A stretch of 5,786 bases of DNA from Candidatus Atribacter alterifermentans (GTDB taxonomy: Bacteria; Atribacterota; Atribacteria; Atribacterales; Atribacteraceae), in NCBI GenBank assembly GCA_012517635.1, contig JAAYUP010000245.1:1-5786 (forward strand), read 5' to 3'. Every line of letters begins with the position of its first letter. Position 1 is the stretch's first letter. The notes under the pieces are model-generated. The model did not search any database, had not been told where the DNA came from, and saw only the letters and a list, made by a program, of their open reading frames with translations. The position numbers and the translations under genes are program-made. Shown here piece by piece: positions 1 through 5,708 of the stretch.

Positions 1-753
1 CGAGAGAAAATTGTAGTTATTACCGGAGCTGCTGCTGGAATCGGCTCGGCTACTGCCGAACTGTTTGCCCAGGAAGGAGCCAAGGTCATGATTGCCGACC
101 TGGACAGTAATCGAGGGAAAGAAATCGAGAAAAAAATCAACAACAATTCAGGGTATGCTGAATTCCATGCGGTTAACATAACTCGAGAAGAAGAAGTTCA
201 GAAGATGATTCATTCCATCATTGCATCCCATCATCGAATTGACATCTTAATCAACAATGCCGGATTATATGCTCACGGAGATGCTTTATCCTTCAATGAT
301 GAAATTTGGGAGAAAATCGTCTCGGTCAATATTAAAGGGGTCTTATGGTGTATCAAGCATGTGGGATTGCAAATGGTTAAGCAAAAACGGGGGGTAATCG
401 TCAATGTTGCTTCCGAAGCGGGATTAGTTGGCATCGCTAATCAGATTGTTTACAACCTCACCAAAGCCGCGGTTATCTCAATCACCCAAAGCTGTGCCAT
501 TGATTTAATCCCTTACGGCATTCGGACTAACTGCATTTGTCCGGGAACAACTCTTACCCCGCTGGTAGAAGCATCTCTGGCACAAGCGAGCGATCCCTTC
601 TCTACTCGTGAAAAATTAGAAAACAGCCGACCGATTCAACGGTTGGGAAAACCAGAAGAAATTGCTGCCGCCATTCTCTCCCTCAGCTCCGAAGTAATTG
701 GCTATGCTCATGGAACCATCATGAATGTTGATGGAGGGTACACCATATGGTGA
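1..753 (+). CDS. Short-chain dehydrogenase/reductase (SDR), 5' end cut by window
   Basis: This is a classical SDR oxidoreductase with a Rossmann fold, expected to oxidise or reduce an alcohol/ketone (probably a sugar or polyol) with NAD(H) or NADP(H) in the cytoplasm. The frame is open from base 1 and gives 250 visible residues. The family is usually about 250 residues and the cofactor motif normally starts about 12-15 residues in, so only a handful of N-terminal residues are missing; the first ATG in the window (88) is internal and too late. Visible motifs, numbered from the first visible codon, are TGAAAGIG at 8-15 (cofactor loop), NNAG at 85-88, and the catalytic tetrad N110, S138, Y151, K155 (YNLTK). 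The substrate-loop motif CPGTT follows. Asp in IADLD after the second strand (residues 32 and 34) suggests an NAD(H) preference. Its stop lies inside the next gene, so it is co-translated with the sugar ABC transporter, which points to catabolism of the imported compound. The exact substrate cannot be read from sequence. Confidence 0.95.
   Translation, partial: REKIVVITGAAAGIGSATAELFAQEGAKVMIADLDSNRGKEIEKKINNNSGYAEFHAVNITREEEVQKMIHSIIASHHRIDILINNAGLYAHGDALSFNDEIWEKIVSVNIKGVLWCIKHVGLQMVKQKRGVIVNVASEAGLVGIANQIVYNLTKAAVISITQSCAIDLIPYGIRTNCICPGTTLTPLVEASLAQASDPFSTREKLENSRPIQRLGKPEEIAAAILSLSSEVIGYAHGTIMNVDGGYTIW
733..738 (+). promoter_or_regulatory. Ribosome binding site of the ABC ATPase gene, inside the SDR gene
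   Basis: GGAGGG lies 8 bases before the ATG at 747 and sits within the last codons of the dehydrogenase gene. The strong Shine-Dalgarno match and good spacing support the overlapping start at 747 and translational coupling. Confidence 0.75.
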
Positions 754-2267
754 ATCCTGAACCTACCCCAACCCTGGTTATCAAAAATGTCAGTAAAAAA
801 TTCCCTGGTGTAGAAGCACTGAAAAATATCAATTTAGATATCTACTCTAAAGAAATTCATGCCATTTTAGGAGAAAATGGTGCCGGGAAAAGTACCCTCA
901 TGAAAATTCTGGTGGGCATCATTCCCCGGGATTCTGGTGAAATATTACTGGAAAATAAAAGCCTCCATTTAGAAAACCCTCGGCTTGCTCTTCAAGCCGG
1001 GATTGCCTTGGTCCATCAAGATTTATCCCTCCTTCCCTATCTTTCGGTTGCTGAAAATATCTTTTTAGGCCGATGGCCCAAAAAAGGCATTAGCATCGAT
1101 TGGGAAAGGATGATCGAGACCACCAACCAACTTCTCAATCGATTTCAAGTGAAAGTTGACCCCCGAACCCTTGTCGGCACTCTTTCGGTCGCTGAACAAC
1201 AGTTGATTGAAATCTTAAAAGCCATCAGCCATTCCCACGTTAAAATTCTCCTCCTCGACGAGCCGACTTCAGCACTGAGCGGAGAGGAAATCAACCGGCT
1301 TTTTCAAATTTTATTGGAAATTAAAAGTGAGGGAAAATCGATAATTTTTATTTCTCATAAAATTGATGAAGCAGTGAAAATCTCTGATCGAATTACGGTT
1401 TTAAAAGATGGTGAAAAGGTAATCACCGATACCAAGCTCAATCTCGATGAAAAAACCATTATTTATCATATGACCGGTAAATATATTGACTTAGAAAACT
1501 TCCACCATACTCCACCCGTAAAAGAAAAAACCATTGCTTTATCTCTCGAAGAAGTAAGAACTAAATTTTATAAGAAAAAAATCAGTTTAAATATTTATCA
1601 GGGTGAAATTCTGGTCATTTTTGGTTTGATGGGTTCGGGGAAAACCACCTTAGCTCGAGGACTTTTTGGTTTTGAAACCTTAGAAGGAACCATCCGTTTA
1701 TTCGGAAATCCGGTTATTATCAATCATCCCAAAATCGCCATCCAGCTTGGAATCGGCTATATTCCTGAAGACCGCCGTTTTGGCCTGATTTACGAATTAC
1801 CTGTTTATGCCAACATCACTCTGGCGATTCTCAAAAAAATGATTCGGAACGGTGTCCTCCAGGTTAAAAAAGAACATGAGGTTGCCAAGCATTACGTTCA
1901 CGCTTTGCAAATAAAACCTCCAAATATTTCCCGTGAAATTCTTTATTTAAGCGGTGGCAACCAGCAAAAAGTTCTCCTTGCCCGTTGGTTGGCACGAGAA
2001 CCCAAAATCTTAATCATGGACGAACCAACTCGTGGGATCGATGTGGGAGCCAAATTTGAAATCCGCAATTTTGTCAAAGAGATGGTCCGGGAAGGTTTAA
2101 CCGTCATTTATATCACATCAGATCCTTTGGAAGCCATTGAAATGGGGGATCGGATTGTGGTACTTCGAAACGGACAAATAGTGACCACCTTTAATAATCC
2201 TCTGAGATTAGATAAATCAGAAATTTTAGCAGCCGCCAGTGGAGTTCATTATGGGAGGGAAAAATGA
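747..2267 (+). CDS. Sugar ABC transporter ATP-binding protein, two fused ATPase domains (RbsA/MglA/XylG type)
   Basis: This 506-residue protein is the energy-coupling ATPase of a carbohydrate-uptake ABC importer of the ribose/galactose/xylose class, bound to the inner face of the membrane. Domain 1 (about 10-240) shows Walker A GENGAGKST at 42-50, Q-loop Q91, the family-typical divergent signature LSVAEQQ at 146-152, Walker B ending D171-E172 (LLLDEPTSAL) and H-loop H204. Domain 2 (about 260-500) shows Walker A GLMGSGKTT at 293-301, the PEDRR motif typical of this class, a canonical signature LSGGNQQ at 401-407 and Walker B D425-E426 (MDEPTRGIDVGAK). The H-loop position of domain 2 is D459 instead of His. 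The length is normal for the family. Characterised relatives such as E. coli RbsA, as I recall them, have Arg in the domain 2 Walker A; here Lys299 is present. The gene overlaps the SDR gene by 7 bases and the permease by 4 (ATGA). The sugar cannot be assigned, so I give no symbol. Confidence 0.96.
   Translation: MVNPEPTPTLVIKNVSKKFPGVEALKNINLDIYSKEIHAILGENGAGKSTLMKILVGIIPRDSGEILLENKSLHLENPRLALQAGIALVHQDLSLLPYLSVAENIFLGRWPKKGISIDWERMIETTNQLLNRFQVKVDPRTLVGTLSVAEQQLIEILKAISHSHVKILLLDEPTSALSGEEINRLFQILLEIKSEGKSIIFISHKIDEAVKISDRITVLKDGEKVITDTKLNLDEKTIIYHMTGKYIDLENFHHTPPVKEKTIALSLEEVRTKFYKKKISLNIYQGEILVIFGLMGSGKTTLARGLFGFETLEGTIRLFGNPVIINHPKIAIQLGIGYIPEDRRFGLIYELPVYANITLAILKKMIRNGVLQVKKEHEVAKHYVHALQIKPPNISREILYLSGGNQQKVLLARWLAREPKILIMDEPTRGIDVGAKFEIRNFVKEMVREGLTVIYITSDPLEAIEMGDRIVVLRNGQIVTTFNNPLRLDKSEILAAASGVHYGREK
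2253..2260 (+). promoter_or_regulatory. Ribosome binding site of the permease gene
   Basis: GGGAGGGA lies at the very end of the ATPase gene. From its GGAGG core, the spacing is 5 bases to the ATG at 2264 and 8 bases to a second in-frame ATG at 2267. Either could be used and the protein would differ by one Met. The 2264 start gives the classic ATGA stop-start overlap. Confidence 0.7.
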
Positions 2268-3307
2268 TGGATAAGAATCATTCGATTAAGAATGAACAAA
2301 AGGAGAGAGTTTTATTACCATCTTACCAACCTGGGAATCTGGTACGTCTGGTTCTCCTAAAGGGTGGTTCTTTAATCGGCTTGATTGGTTTAAGCGCTTT
2401 TTTTGCCTTATCATCTCAACATTTTCTTACTATCAGTAATGTGCTTAATATTTTCCGTCAGGTTTCCGTCGTTTTAATAGCCGCCTGTGCCCAAACTATG
2501 GTGATCATTTCTGCCGGTATTGACCTTTCGGTAGGACCCCTGATAGCCCTGGGAGGAAGCGTTGGTGCGGTCGCCATGAGTTACTGGGGATGGGATTTTC
2601 TTTCTGGTGCTTTTTTGGGTGTTGTCATTGCCATGCTGGCGGGTTTAACCAATGGAATTTTAATCGCCAAAGGAAAAATCCCCGATTTCATCGGTACCTT
2701 AGGCATGCTTGGTGCTTTCCGGGGTGTGGCTCTATTAATCACCGATGGATTGCCGGTTCCCTCTCACTTCACTGCAACCGCTTTGAAAGGATATCTTCCT
2801 CCAGCACTGGTTTGGTTGGGAGCGGGTGACATCTTCCAAATCCCGGCACCGATGATCATTGCTCTCATTATGATAGGAATCACCTGGTTTATATTGATGC
2901 GAACCAGTTTCGGCCGATCCATCTATGCGGTTGGTGGCAACAAGGAAGCTGCCCGTGCTTCGGGCATAAACGTCGAATGGACCAAAATTTGGGTGTATGG
3001 CCTATCCGGTCTCTATTGCGGAATTGGCGGATTAGTTCTCACCGGACGGATGAACTCTGCGAATGCCTTGATGGCTGAAGGAATCGAGCTTCAAACCATT
3101 GCTGCAGTTGTCATTGGAGGAACCAATCTGTTTGGCGGACAAGGAACCATATTTGGAACTTTTATCGGTGCCATCTTGATGGGAGTGCTGGCTAACGGCT
3201 TAAATCTTCTCAATGTTGAACCCTTCTGGCAACGGGTCATCAACGGAATCATCATTGTCTCCGTGGTAATCTTCGACCAATGGAGAAGAAGAAAGCTTAT
3301 TTCGTAA
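2264..3307 (+). CDS. Sugar ABC transporter permease (RbsC / BPD_transp_2 family)
   Basis: This 347-residue polytopic membrane protein forms the translocation channel of the importer, probably as a homodimer because only one permease gene is present. A charged N-terminal tail of about 30 residues precedes a series of hydrophobic segments that fit the 8-10 helices usual for the family. Recognisable family motifs are GIDLSVG at 85-91, the segment NGILIAKGKIPDFIGTLG, and the cytoplasmic ATPase-contact loop GGNKEAARASGI at 224-235, followed by the AVVIGGTNLFGGQGT region and a basic C-terminal end (WRRRK). The length is near the family norm (roughly 310-350). It directly follows and overlaps its ATPase partner, so the two are made together. 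It is the last gene of the operon; the next gene is 440 bases away behind a repeat cluster. The substrate-binding protein is not in the window. The assignment to the ribose-type permease family is firm, the substrate is not. Confidence 0.95.
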   Translation: MMDKNHSIKNEQKERVLLPSYQPGNLVRLVLLKGGSLIGLIGLSAFFALSSQHFLTISNVLNIFRQVSVVLIAACAQTMVIISAGIDLSVGPLIALGGSVGAVAMSYWGWDFLSGAFLGVVIAMLAGLTNGILIAKGKIPDFIGTLGMLGAFRGVALLITDGLPVPSHFTATALKGYLPPALVWLGAGDIFQIPAPMIIALIMIGITWFILMRTSFGRSIYAVGGNKEAARASGINVEWTKIWVYGLSGLYCGIGGLVLTGRMNSANALMAEGIELQTIAAVVIGGTNLFGGQGTIFGTFIGAILMGVLANGLNLLNVEPFWQRVINGIIIVSVVIFDQWRRRKLIS

Positions 3308-3347
3308 AAAATTTTACACTTCTTCCGTCAATGAAAAAATTTTTATT

Positions 3348-3394
3348 GTGTCATCCTGAGCGGTGCTTTCCCGCGTGAGGATCTCATCTGACAC
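3348..3394 (+). repeat. Dispersed palindromic repeat, family A, copy 1
   Basis: The element has the conserved arms GTCATCCTGAG (3350-3360) and GTGAGGATCTCATC (3375-3388) around a small hairpin, GCGG (3360-3363) paired with CCGC (3371-3374). The outer ends form an additional perfect inverted repeat, GTGTCA (3348-3353) with TGACAC (3389-3394). The same two arms occur unchanged at 3402-3444 and 5251-5293. Similar GTCATCCTGAG sequences are, to my knowledge, widespread intergenic repeats in bacteria. How they spread is not shown here. Confidence 0.85.
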
Positions 3395-3401
3395 CATAGG
3401 C

Positions 3402-3444
3402 GTCATCCTGAGCCCTCGCTTTTCGAGGGCGTGAGGATCTCATC
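3402..3444 (+). repeat. Dispersed palindromic repeat, family A, copy 2
   Basis: The arms GTCATCCTGAG (3402-3412) and GTGAGGATCTCATC (3431-3444) are identical to copy 1, but the central stem is different: GCCCTCG (3412-3418) with CGAGGGC (3424-3430), a perfect 7-bp stem with loop CTTTT. A run of seven T follows at 3445-3451. The T-run is 14 bases past the stem, too far for an ordinary intrinsic terminator. However, the right arm (3431-3444) can also pair with the inverted copy at 3475-3488 (13 Watson-Crick pairs and one G-U), giving a larger hairpin that encloses the T-run. Confidence 0.85.
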
Positions 3445-3474
3445 TTTTTTTATTTCTTTGTAAACATCTTAAAG

Positions 3475-3525
3475 GATGAGATTCTCACGTCGTCCGGCAA
3501 AAGACACCAGACTCCTTAGAATGAC
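3475..3525 (-). repeat. Dispersed palindromic repeat, family A, inverted and diverged copy
   Basis: Read on the plus strand it begins GATGAGATTCTCAC (3475-3488), the reverse complement of the family A right arm with one change, and ends CTTAGAATGAC (3515-3525), the reverse complement of the left arm with two changes. The central part GTCCGG (3492-3497) and CCAGAC (3507-3512) still pairs except at one position, so it appears to be an older, decaying copy with a different stem. Confidence 0.7.
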
Positions 3526-3537
3526 AGACGGGGTGAA

Positions 3538-3572
3538 TGAGATTGCCACGTCGCTGTGTTCTTCGCAATGAC
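3538..3572 (-). repeat. Related palindromic repeat (GTCATTGCGAA...GTGGCAATCTCAT subtype), inverted
   Basis: On the minus strand it reads GTCATTGCGAA at one end and GTGGCAATCTCAT at the other, i.e. the same layout as family A (GTCAT...ATCTCAT ends) with different inner bases. ATTGC (3542-3546) pairs with GCAAT (3565-3569). It lies 12 bases after the previous inverted copy, so the intergenic region holds four repeat units in two opposed pairs. Confidence 0.65.
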
Positions 3573-3655
3573 GTCTTTATAGAGGTATTTTCACCCTCAT
3601 CCCAACCTACGCCCATAAAGAAAGAAGGAACCAAAAAATCTCTCCTCGGCGTTTT

Positions 3656-3684
3656 TTGCCAATGTCTCTCTTAAGGAATAAAAA
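3656..3684 (+). promoter_or_regulatory. Candidate sigma-70-type promoter for msrAB
   Basis: TTGCCA (3656-3661, 5 of 6 matches to TTGACA) is followed after 17 bases by TAAAAA (3679-3684, 4 of 6 matches to TATAAT). This would start transcription near 3691, about 57 bases before the chosen ATG. The region is A-rich, so chance matches are likely, and no operator is evident. Confidence 0.3.
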
Positions 3685-3735
3685 AGCCAAAAAATTCATT
3701 ACATACTATTGAAAGAAGTTTCGCAGATAATGAAT

Positions 3736-3744
3736 GAGGTGATC
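3736..3744 (+). promoter_or_regulatory. Strong ribosome binding site that fixes the msrAB start at 3748
   Basis: GAGGTGATC matches nine consecutive bases of the standard 16S 3'-end complement (AAGGAGGTGATC). The GAGGTG core is 6 bases from the ATG at 3748. The longer frame could begin at a TTG (3709) or an ATG (3730), but neither has such a site. Confidence 0.8.
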
Positions 3745-3747
3745 AAC

Positions 3748-4833
3748 ATGAAAGGGCTCCCGTTTGCATTACTGATCATTTTGCCCTTTATTTTTGGAAG
3801 TTATGCATTCGCACAAGAATCAAATCAGAATCCCTCGAAGCTGGAAAAAGCCACCCTGGCAGGCGGCTGTTTCTGGTGTTTGGAGAGCGCCATAGAAAAA
3901 TTAGACGGCGTCATCGAAGCCATCTCTGGCTATACCGGAGGTCATACCGAAAATCCCACTTATGAGCAAGTCAGCTCGGGAACCACCGGGCATTATGAAG
4001 CGGTGGAAGTCACTTATGATCCAGATAAAATAACCTATCGGGAAATCCTGGATGCTTTCTGGAAAAGCATCAATCCGACTGACCCCTTTGGTCAATTCGT
4101 TGATCAAGGCTCACAGTACCGAACTGCCATTTTCTACCACAACCAAGAACAGAAGTCCATCGCCGAGCATTCAAAAGAAGATCTAGAAAAGTCGGGAAAA
4201 TTCAATGATCCCATTGTAACCGAGATTCTCCCGGTTTCGGTTTTCTATCCGGCTGAAGAATATCACCAAGATTACTATAAAAAATCCAGCAATCGCTATG
4301 AAGTCTACCGTTCTTTTTCCGGGCGGGATCAATTTCAAGAAAAATTCTGGAAGGATGATGAAAACGTGATTGAAAATCAAAATAAATTTATTAACTACCA
4401 GAAACCATCACCCGAAGATCTTCGAAAAGAGCTCACTCCTCTCCAATATGAAGTCACTCAGGAAAATGCCACCGAAATGCCGTTCAACAATGAATACTGG
4501 GACAATAAAAAAGAGGGCATCTATGTGGATATTGTTTCCGGCGAACCGCTCTTCAGCTCTCTGGATAAGTTTGAATCCGGAACCGGCTGGCCCAGCTTTA
4601 CTCAGCCTCTGATTCCGGAAAATATCGTAGAAAACACCGACAGCAGCCATTTTATGGTGCGAATTGAAGTCCGCAGCAAGTATGCCGATTCTCACCTCGG
4701 GCACGTTTTTGATGATGGACCTCCGCCAACCGGACGTCGTTACTGCATCAATTCAGCCGCCTTGCGCTTTATTCCCAAAGATGATTTAGAAAAAGAAGGG
4801 TACGGAGAATTCACCAAACTCTTCGAGAAGTAA
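3748..4833 (+). CDS. msrAB: Exported fused peptide-methionine sulfoxide reductase MsrA-MsrB
   Basis: This 361-residue bifunctional enzyme reduces both S- and R-methionine sulfoxide in oxidised proteins. The N-terminus, starting MKGLPFALL, is a signal peptide with a long hydrophobic core and an AFA cleavage site after about residue 22. There is no lipobox, so the mature enzyme should be periplasmic or secreted. The MsrA domain (about 32-190) contains GGCFWC with the catalytic Cys41 and a second Cys44, then GYTGG, GHYEAVEV, the DPFGQFVDQGSQYR segment and EEYHQDYY. The MsrB domain (about 212-350) contains SGEPLFSS, GTGWPSF at 278-284, HLGHVFDDGPPPTGRRYC and catalytic Cys333 (RYCINSAALRF). It lacks the two CxxC pairs that bind zinc in many MsrB proteins. 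Thr279 occupies the place where, as I recall, Neisseria-type MsrB has its resolving Cys (GCGW). Only three cysteines exist in the whole protein, so Cys44 or an external thiol partner must reset the active sites. The start was chosen from the ribosome binding site and signal peptide; a TTG at 3709 would add 13 residues. It appears monocistronic. Confidence 0.95.
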   Translation: MKGLPFALLIILPFIFGSYAFAQESNQNPSKLEKATLAGGCFWCLESAIEKLDGVIEAISGYTGGHTENPTYEQVSSGTTGHYEAVEVTYDPDKITYREILDAFWKSINPTDPFGQFVDQGSQYRTAIFYHNQEQKSIAEHSKEDLEKSGKFNDPIVTEILPVSVFYPAEEYHQDYYKKSSNRYEVYRSFSGRDQFQEKFWKDDENVIENQNKFINYQKPSPEDLRKELTPLQYEVTQENATEMPFNNEYWDNKKEGIYVDIVSGEPLFSSLDKFESGTGWPSFTQPLIPENIVENTDSSHFMVRIEVRSKYADSHLGHVFDDGPPPTGRRYCINSAALRFIPKDDLEKEGYGEFTKLFEK

Positions 4834-4847
4834 TTGAATGACTTTAC

Positions 4848-4881
4848 CCGTCCTGCGGGGACCAAAACATCCGCAGGGCGG
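4848..4881 (+). terminator. Hairpin 14 bases after msrAB, possible terminator
   Basis: CCTGCGG (4852-4858) pairs perfectly with CCGCAGG (4871-4877). The stem extends outward by a T-G wobble and three more pairs (4848-4850 with 4879-4881), for 11 pairs in all with a 12-base loop. No T-run follows directly (only TTTT near 4895), so it is not a textbook intrinsic terminator. It may stabilise the msrAB transcript 3' end or assist termination. Confidence 0.45.
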
Positions 4882-4908
4882 TACAACCCCCTCCCTTTTC
4901 CACTTCAA

Positions 4909-5224
4909 TTATTTCTCTTCTCTTTGTTCGCTACTATTTTGGTCTGATCGTTCGGAAGTTTCGGAAGATATAACGTAGGTAAGCAGGACCGAGTCTTTCT
5001 TTACTGCAATATGGTGTTCTGCAATATGGTGTTTGTCGGGAGCCGGCCATTCGATGGTCATCATGAAGCTTTGACCTTGTGAAAAATAATTGCTTGATCA
5101 GCGAGTGTTCAATCGCGTCTGAAGCTGGATAGCCGATCCCTACGGTGTTTCCCGAGTATTTCGGTCGGAAGGTATTCACCAGTTGGAGAGTAGAGCTCCC
5201 CAACTCATTGCCATCAATTATACC
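4909..5224 (-). pseudogene. Probable frameshifted remnant of an unrecognised gene
   Basis: I do not recognise the product. On the minus strand one frame reads from an upstream in-frame TGA (5225-5227) through IIDGNELGSSTLQLV and NTVGIGYPASDAIEHSLIKQ. Near the A5 run at 5082-5086 the protein-like composition moves to another frame, which reads SQGQSFMMTIEWPAPDKHH and VKKDSVLLTYVISSETSE and stops at TAA (4909-4911). Adding one base to that run joins the two into a continuous product of about 105 residues with a hydrophilic tail (SEQREEK). Within the second part a 15-bp tandem duplication repeats five codons. The upstream end is closed by the TGA and then a family A repeat, so the original N-terminus is lost or elsewhere. 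It could instead be non-coding sequence, or an intact gene end spoiled by a homopolymer sequencing error. Confidence 0.4.
5004..5033. repeat. 15-bp perfect tandem duplication
   Basis: CTGCAATATGGTGTT occurs twice with no gap (5004-5018 and 5019-5033). Fifteen bases equal five codons, so the duplication keeps the frame; on the minus strand it doubles the residues HHIAE in the remnant gene. It looks like a recent slippage event because the copies are identical. Confidence 0.85.
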
Positions 5225-5250
5225 TCAATCAAGCGATAATGAAGTAAACC

Positions 5251-5293
5251 GTCATCCTGAGGCTTCATATTCTGAAGCTGTGAGGATCTCATC
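5251..5293 (+). repeat. Dispersed palindromic repeat, family A, copy 3
   Basis: The arms GTCATCCTGAG (5251-5261) and GTGAGGATCTCATC (5280-5293) are identical to those at 3350-3388 and 3402-3444. The central stem is again different: GCTTCA (5262-5267) pairs perfectly with TGAAGC (5273-5278), plus a G-T wobble outside it, with loop TATTC. It lies directly upstream (in minus-strand sense) of the remnant gene and may mark the point where that gene was broken. Confidence 0.85.
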
Positions 5294-5385
5294 CTTTCGC
5301 TTTATTCTTACTTTTTCTAAACCAAAGCTTTTTTCATAAATTCAAGAATCAAGACCTGACCCCAGCCTTTTGGGTGAAATTTTCT
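5294..5385. other. Spacer after the transposase gene with the AATCAAGACCTGACCCC motif
   Basis: There is no gene here. On the plus strand AATCAAGACCTGACCCC spans 5347-5363, about 20 bases beyond the transposase stop (minus-strand sense). Two TCAAGA words sit in it (5342-5347 and 5349-5354), and ACCC (5359-5362) can pair with GGGT (5372-5375). Its complement, GGGGTCAGGTCTTGATT, resembles sequences I recall next to RAYT-type transposase genes in other bacteria, so it may be an element end. This is memory-based and uncertain. Confidence 0.35.
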
Positions 5386-5645
5386 TCAGTTATATTGTTT
5401 ATTTTCCTGATCATATTCCCATTTTAAAGGGTTATTCATAATGTATTCACGGATTTGGTTTAATTCAATTTCATTCCTGATGATATGTTCGTAATAGTTG
5501 CGTTGCCATAATTTACCGTTAAACGGTTTCCAATCATTTTGTTTTACCTGACGGATGTATTCATTTGTGGTCATGGTTTTGAACCATTGCACAATTGTTG
5601 GTATGGATGAACCCAGGGTGTATTCACCATTTTTTTCAATTTTCC

Positions 5646-5672
5646 GTAGGGGGCAGACCTGCGTGTCTGCCC
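5646..5672 (+). repeat. REP-like element: GTAG plus 8-bp hairpin, followed by T6
   Basis: GTAG (5646-5649) is followed after one base by GGGCAGAC (5651-5658), loop CTGCGT, and GTCTGCCC (5665-5672), a perfect 8-bp stem. A 5' GTAG next to an imperfect palindrome is the established signature of REP elements recognised by RAYT enzymes. Six T follow (5673-5678), so on the plus strand it would also look like an intrinsic terminator, but no plus-strand gene ends here. It lies within the minus-strand transposase reading frame. Confidence 0.75.
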
Positions 5673-5708
5673 TTTTTTGTTTCACCCGTTGAATTTTGAT
5701 TATCTTTT

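Larger units (their letters stand above)
3308..3747. other. Intergenic region between the sugar operon and msrAB: repeat cluster plus leader
   Basis: I find no credible gene in these 440 bases. The first part (to about 3347) is AT-rich. Bases 3348-3572 are almost entirely palindromic repeats, two in plus orientation followed by two inverted ones. Bases 3573-3747 form the upstream region of msrAB, with a weak promoter candidate and a strong ribosome binding site. No canonical hairpin with an immediately following T-run closes the sugar operon; the repeat hairpins may serve this role. Confidence 0.7.

Noticed and set aside
2590..2829. 79-codon plus-strand frame inside the permease gene
   Set aside because: It is a cysteine-, histidine- and tryptophan-rich shadow of the permease coding frame with no start signal.
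3304..3317. Palindrome GTAAAAAATTTTAC at the permease stop as a terminator
   Set aside because: It is pure A/T in the stem apart from its ends, has almost no loop and no following T-run, so it would not form a stable terminator.
3402..3573. CRISPR array
   Set aside because: The repeats are in opposed orientations, differ in their centres and lack regular spacers; there are no cas genes.
3709..3747. Start of msrAB at TTG 3709 or ATG 3730
   Set aside because: Neither start has a comparable ribosome binding site, and both would put hydrophilic residues before the signal peptide. The ATG at 3748 has a 9-base anti-Shine-Dalgarno match and begins a clean signal sequence.
5138..5148. CCCTACGGTGT shared with the REP region at 5729-5739
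   Set aside because: The 11-base match has no hairpin at 5138, so it is not a REP copy; it is probably coincidence inside the remnant gene.
5303..5335. Minus-strand ATG AAA AAA GCT TTG GTT as the start of a small gene
   Set aside because: It stops after six codons (TAG) and has no convincing ribosome binding site.
5646..5678. Intrinsic terminator of a plus-strand gene (hairpin plus T6)
   Set aside because: No plus-strand gene lies upstream, and the GTAG prefix plus the inverted sister hairpin mark it as a REP-like element. The terminator resemblance may be incidental.
5673..5682. Possible programmed -1 ribosomal frameshift (A_AAA_AAG) in the RAYT gene
   Set aside because: In the upstream frame the minus strand does read A_AAA_AAG next to a hairpin, like a dnaX-type slippery site. 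However, the C-terminal frame is +1 relative to it, so -1 slippage leads to the wrong frame. A one-base indel explains the data better.
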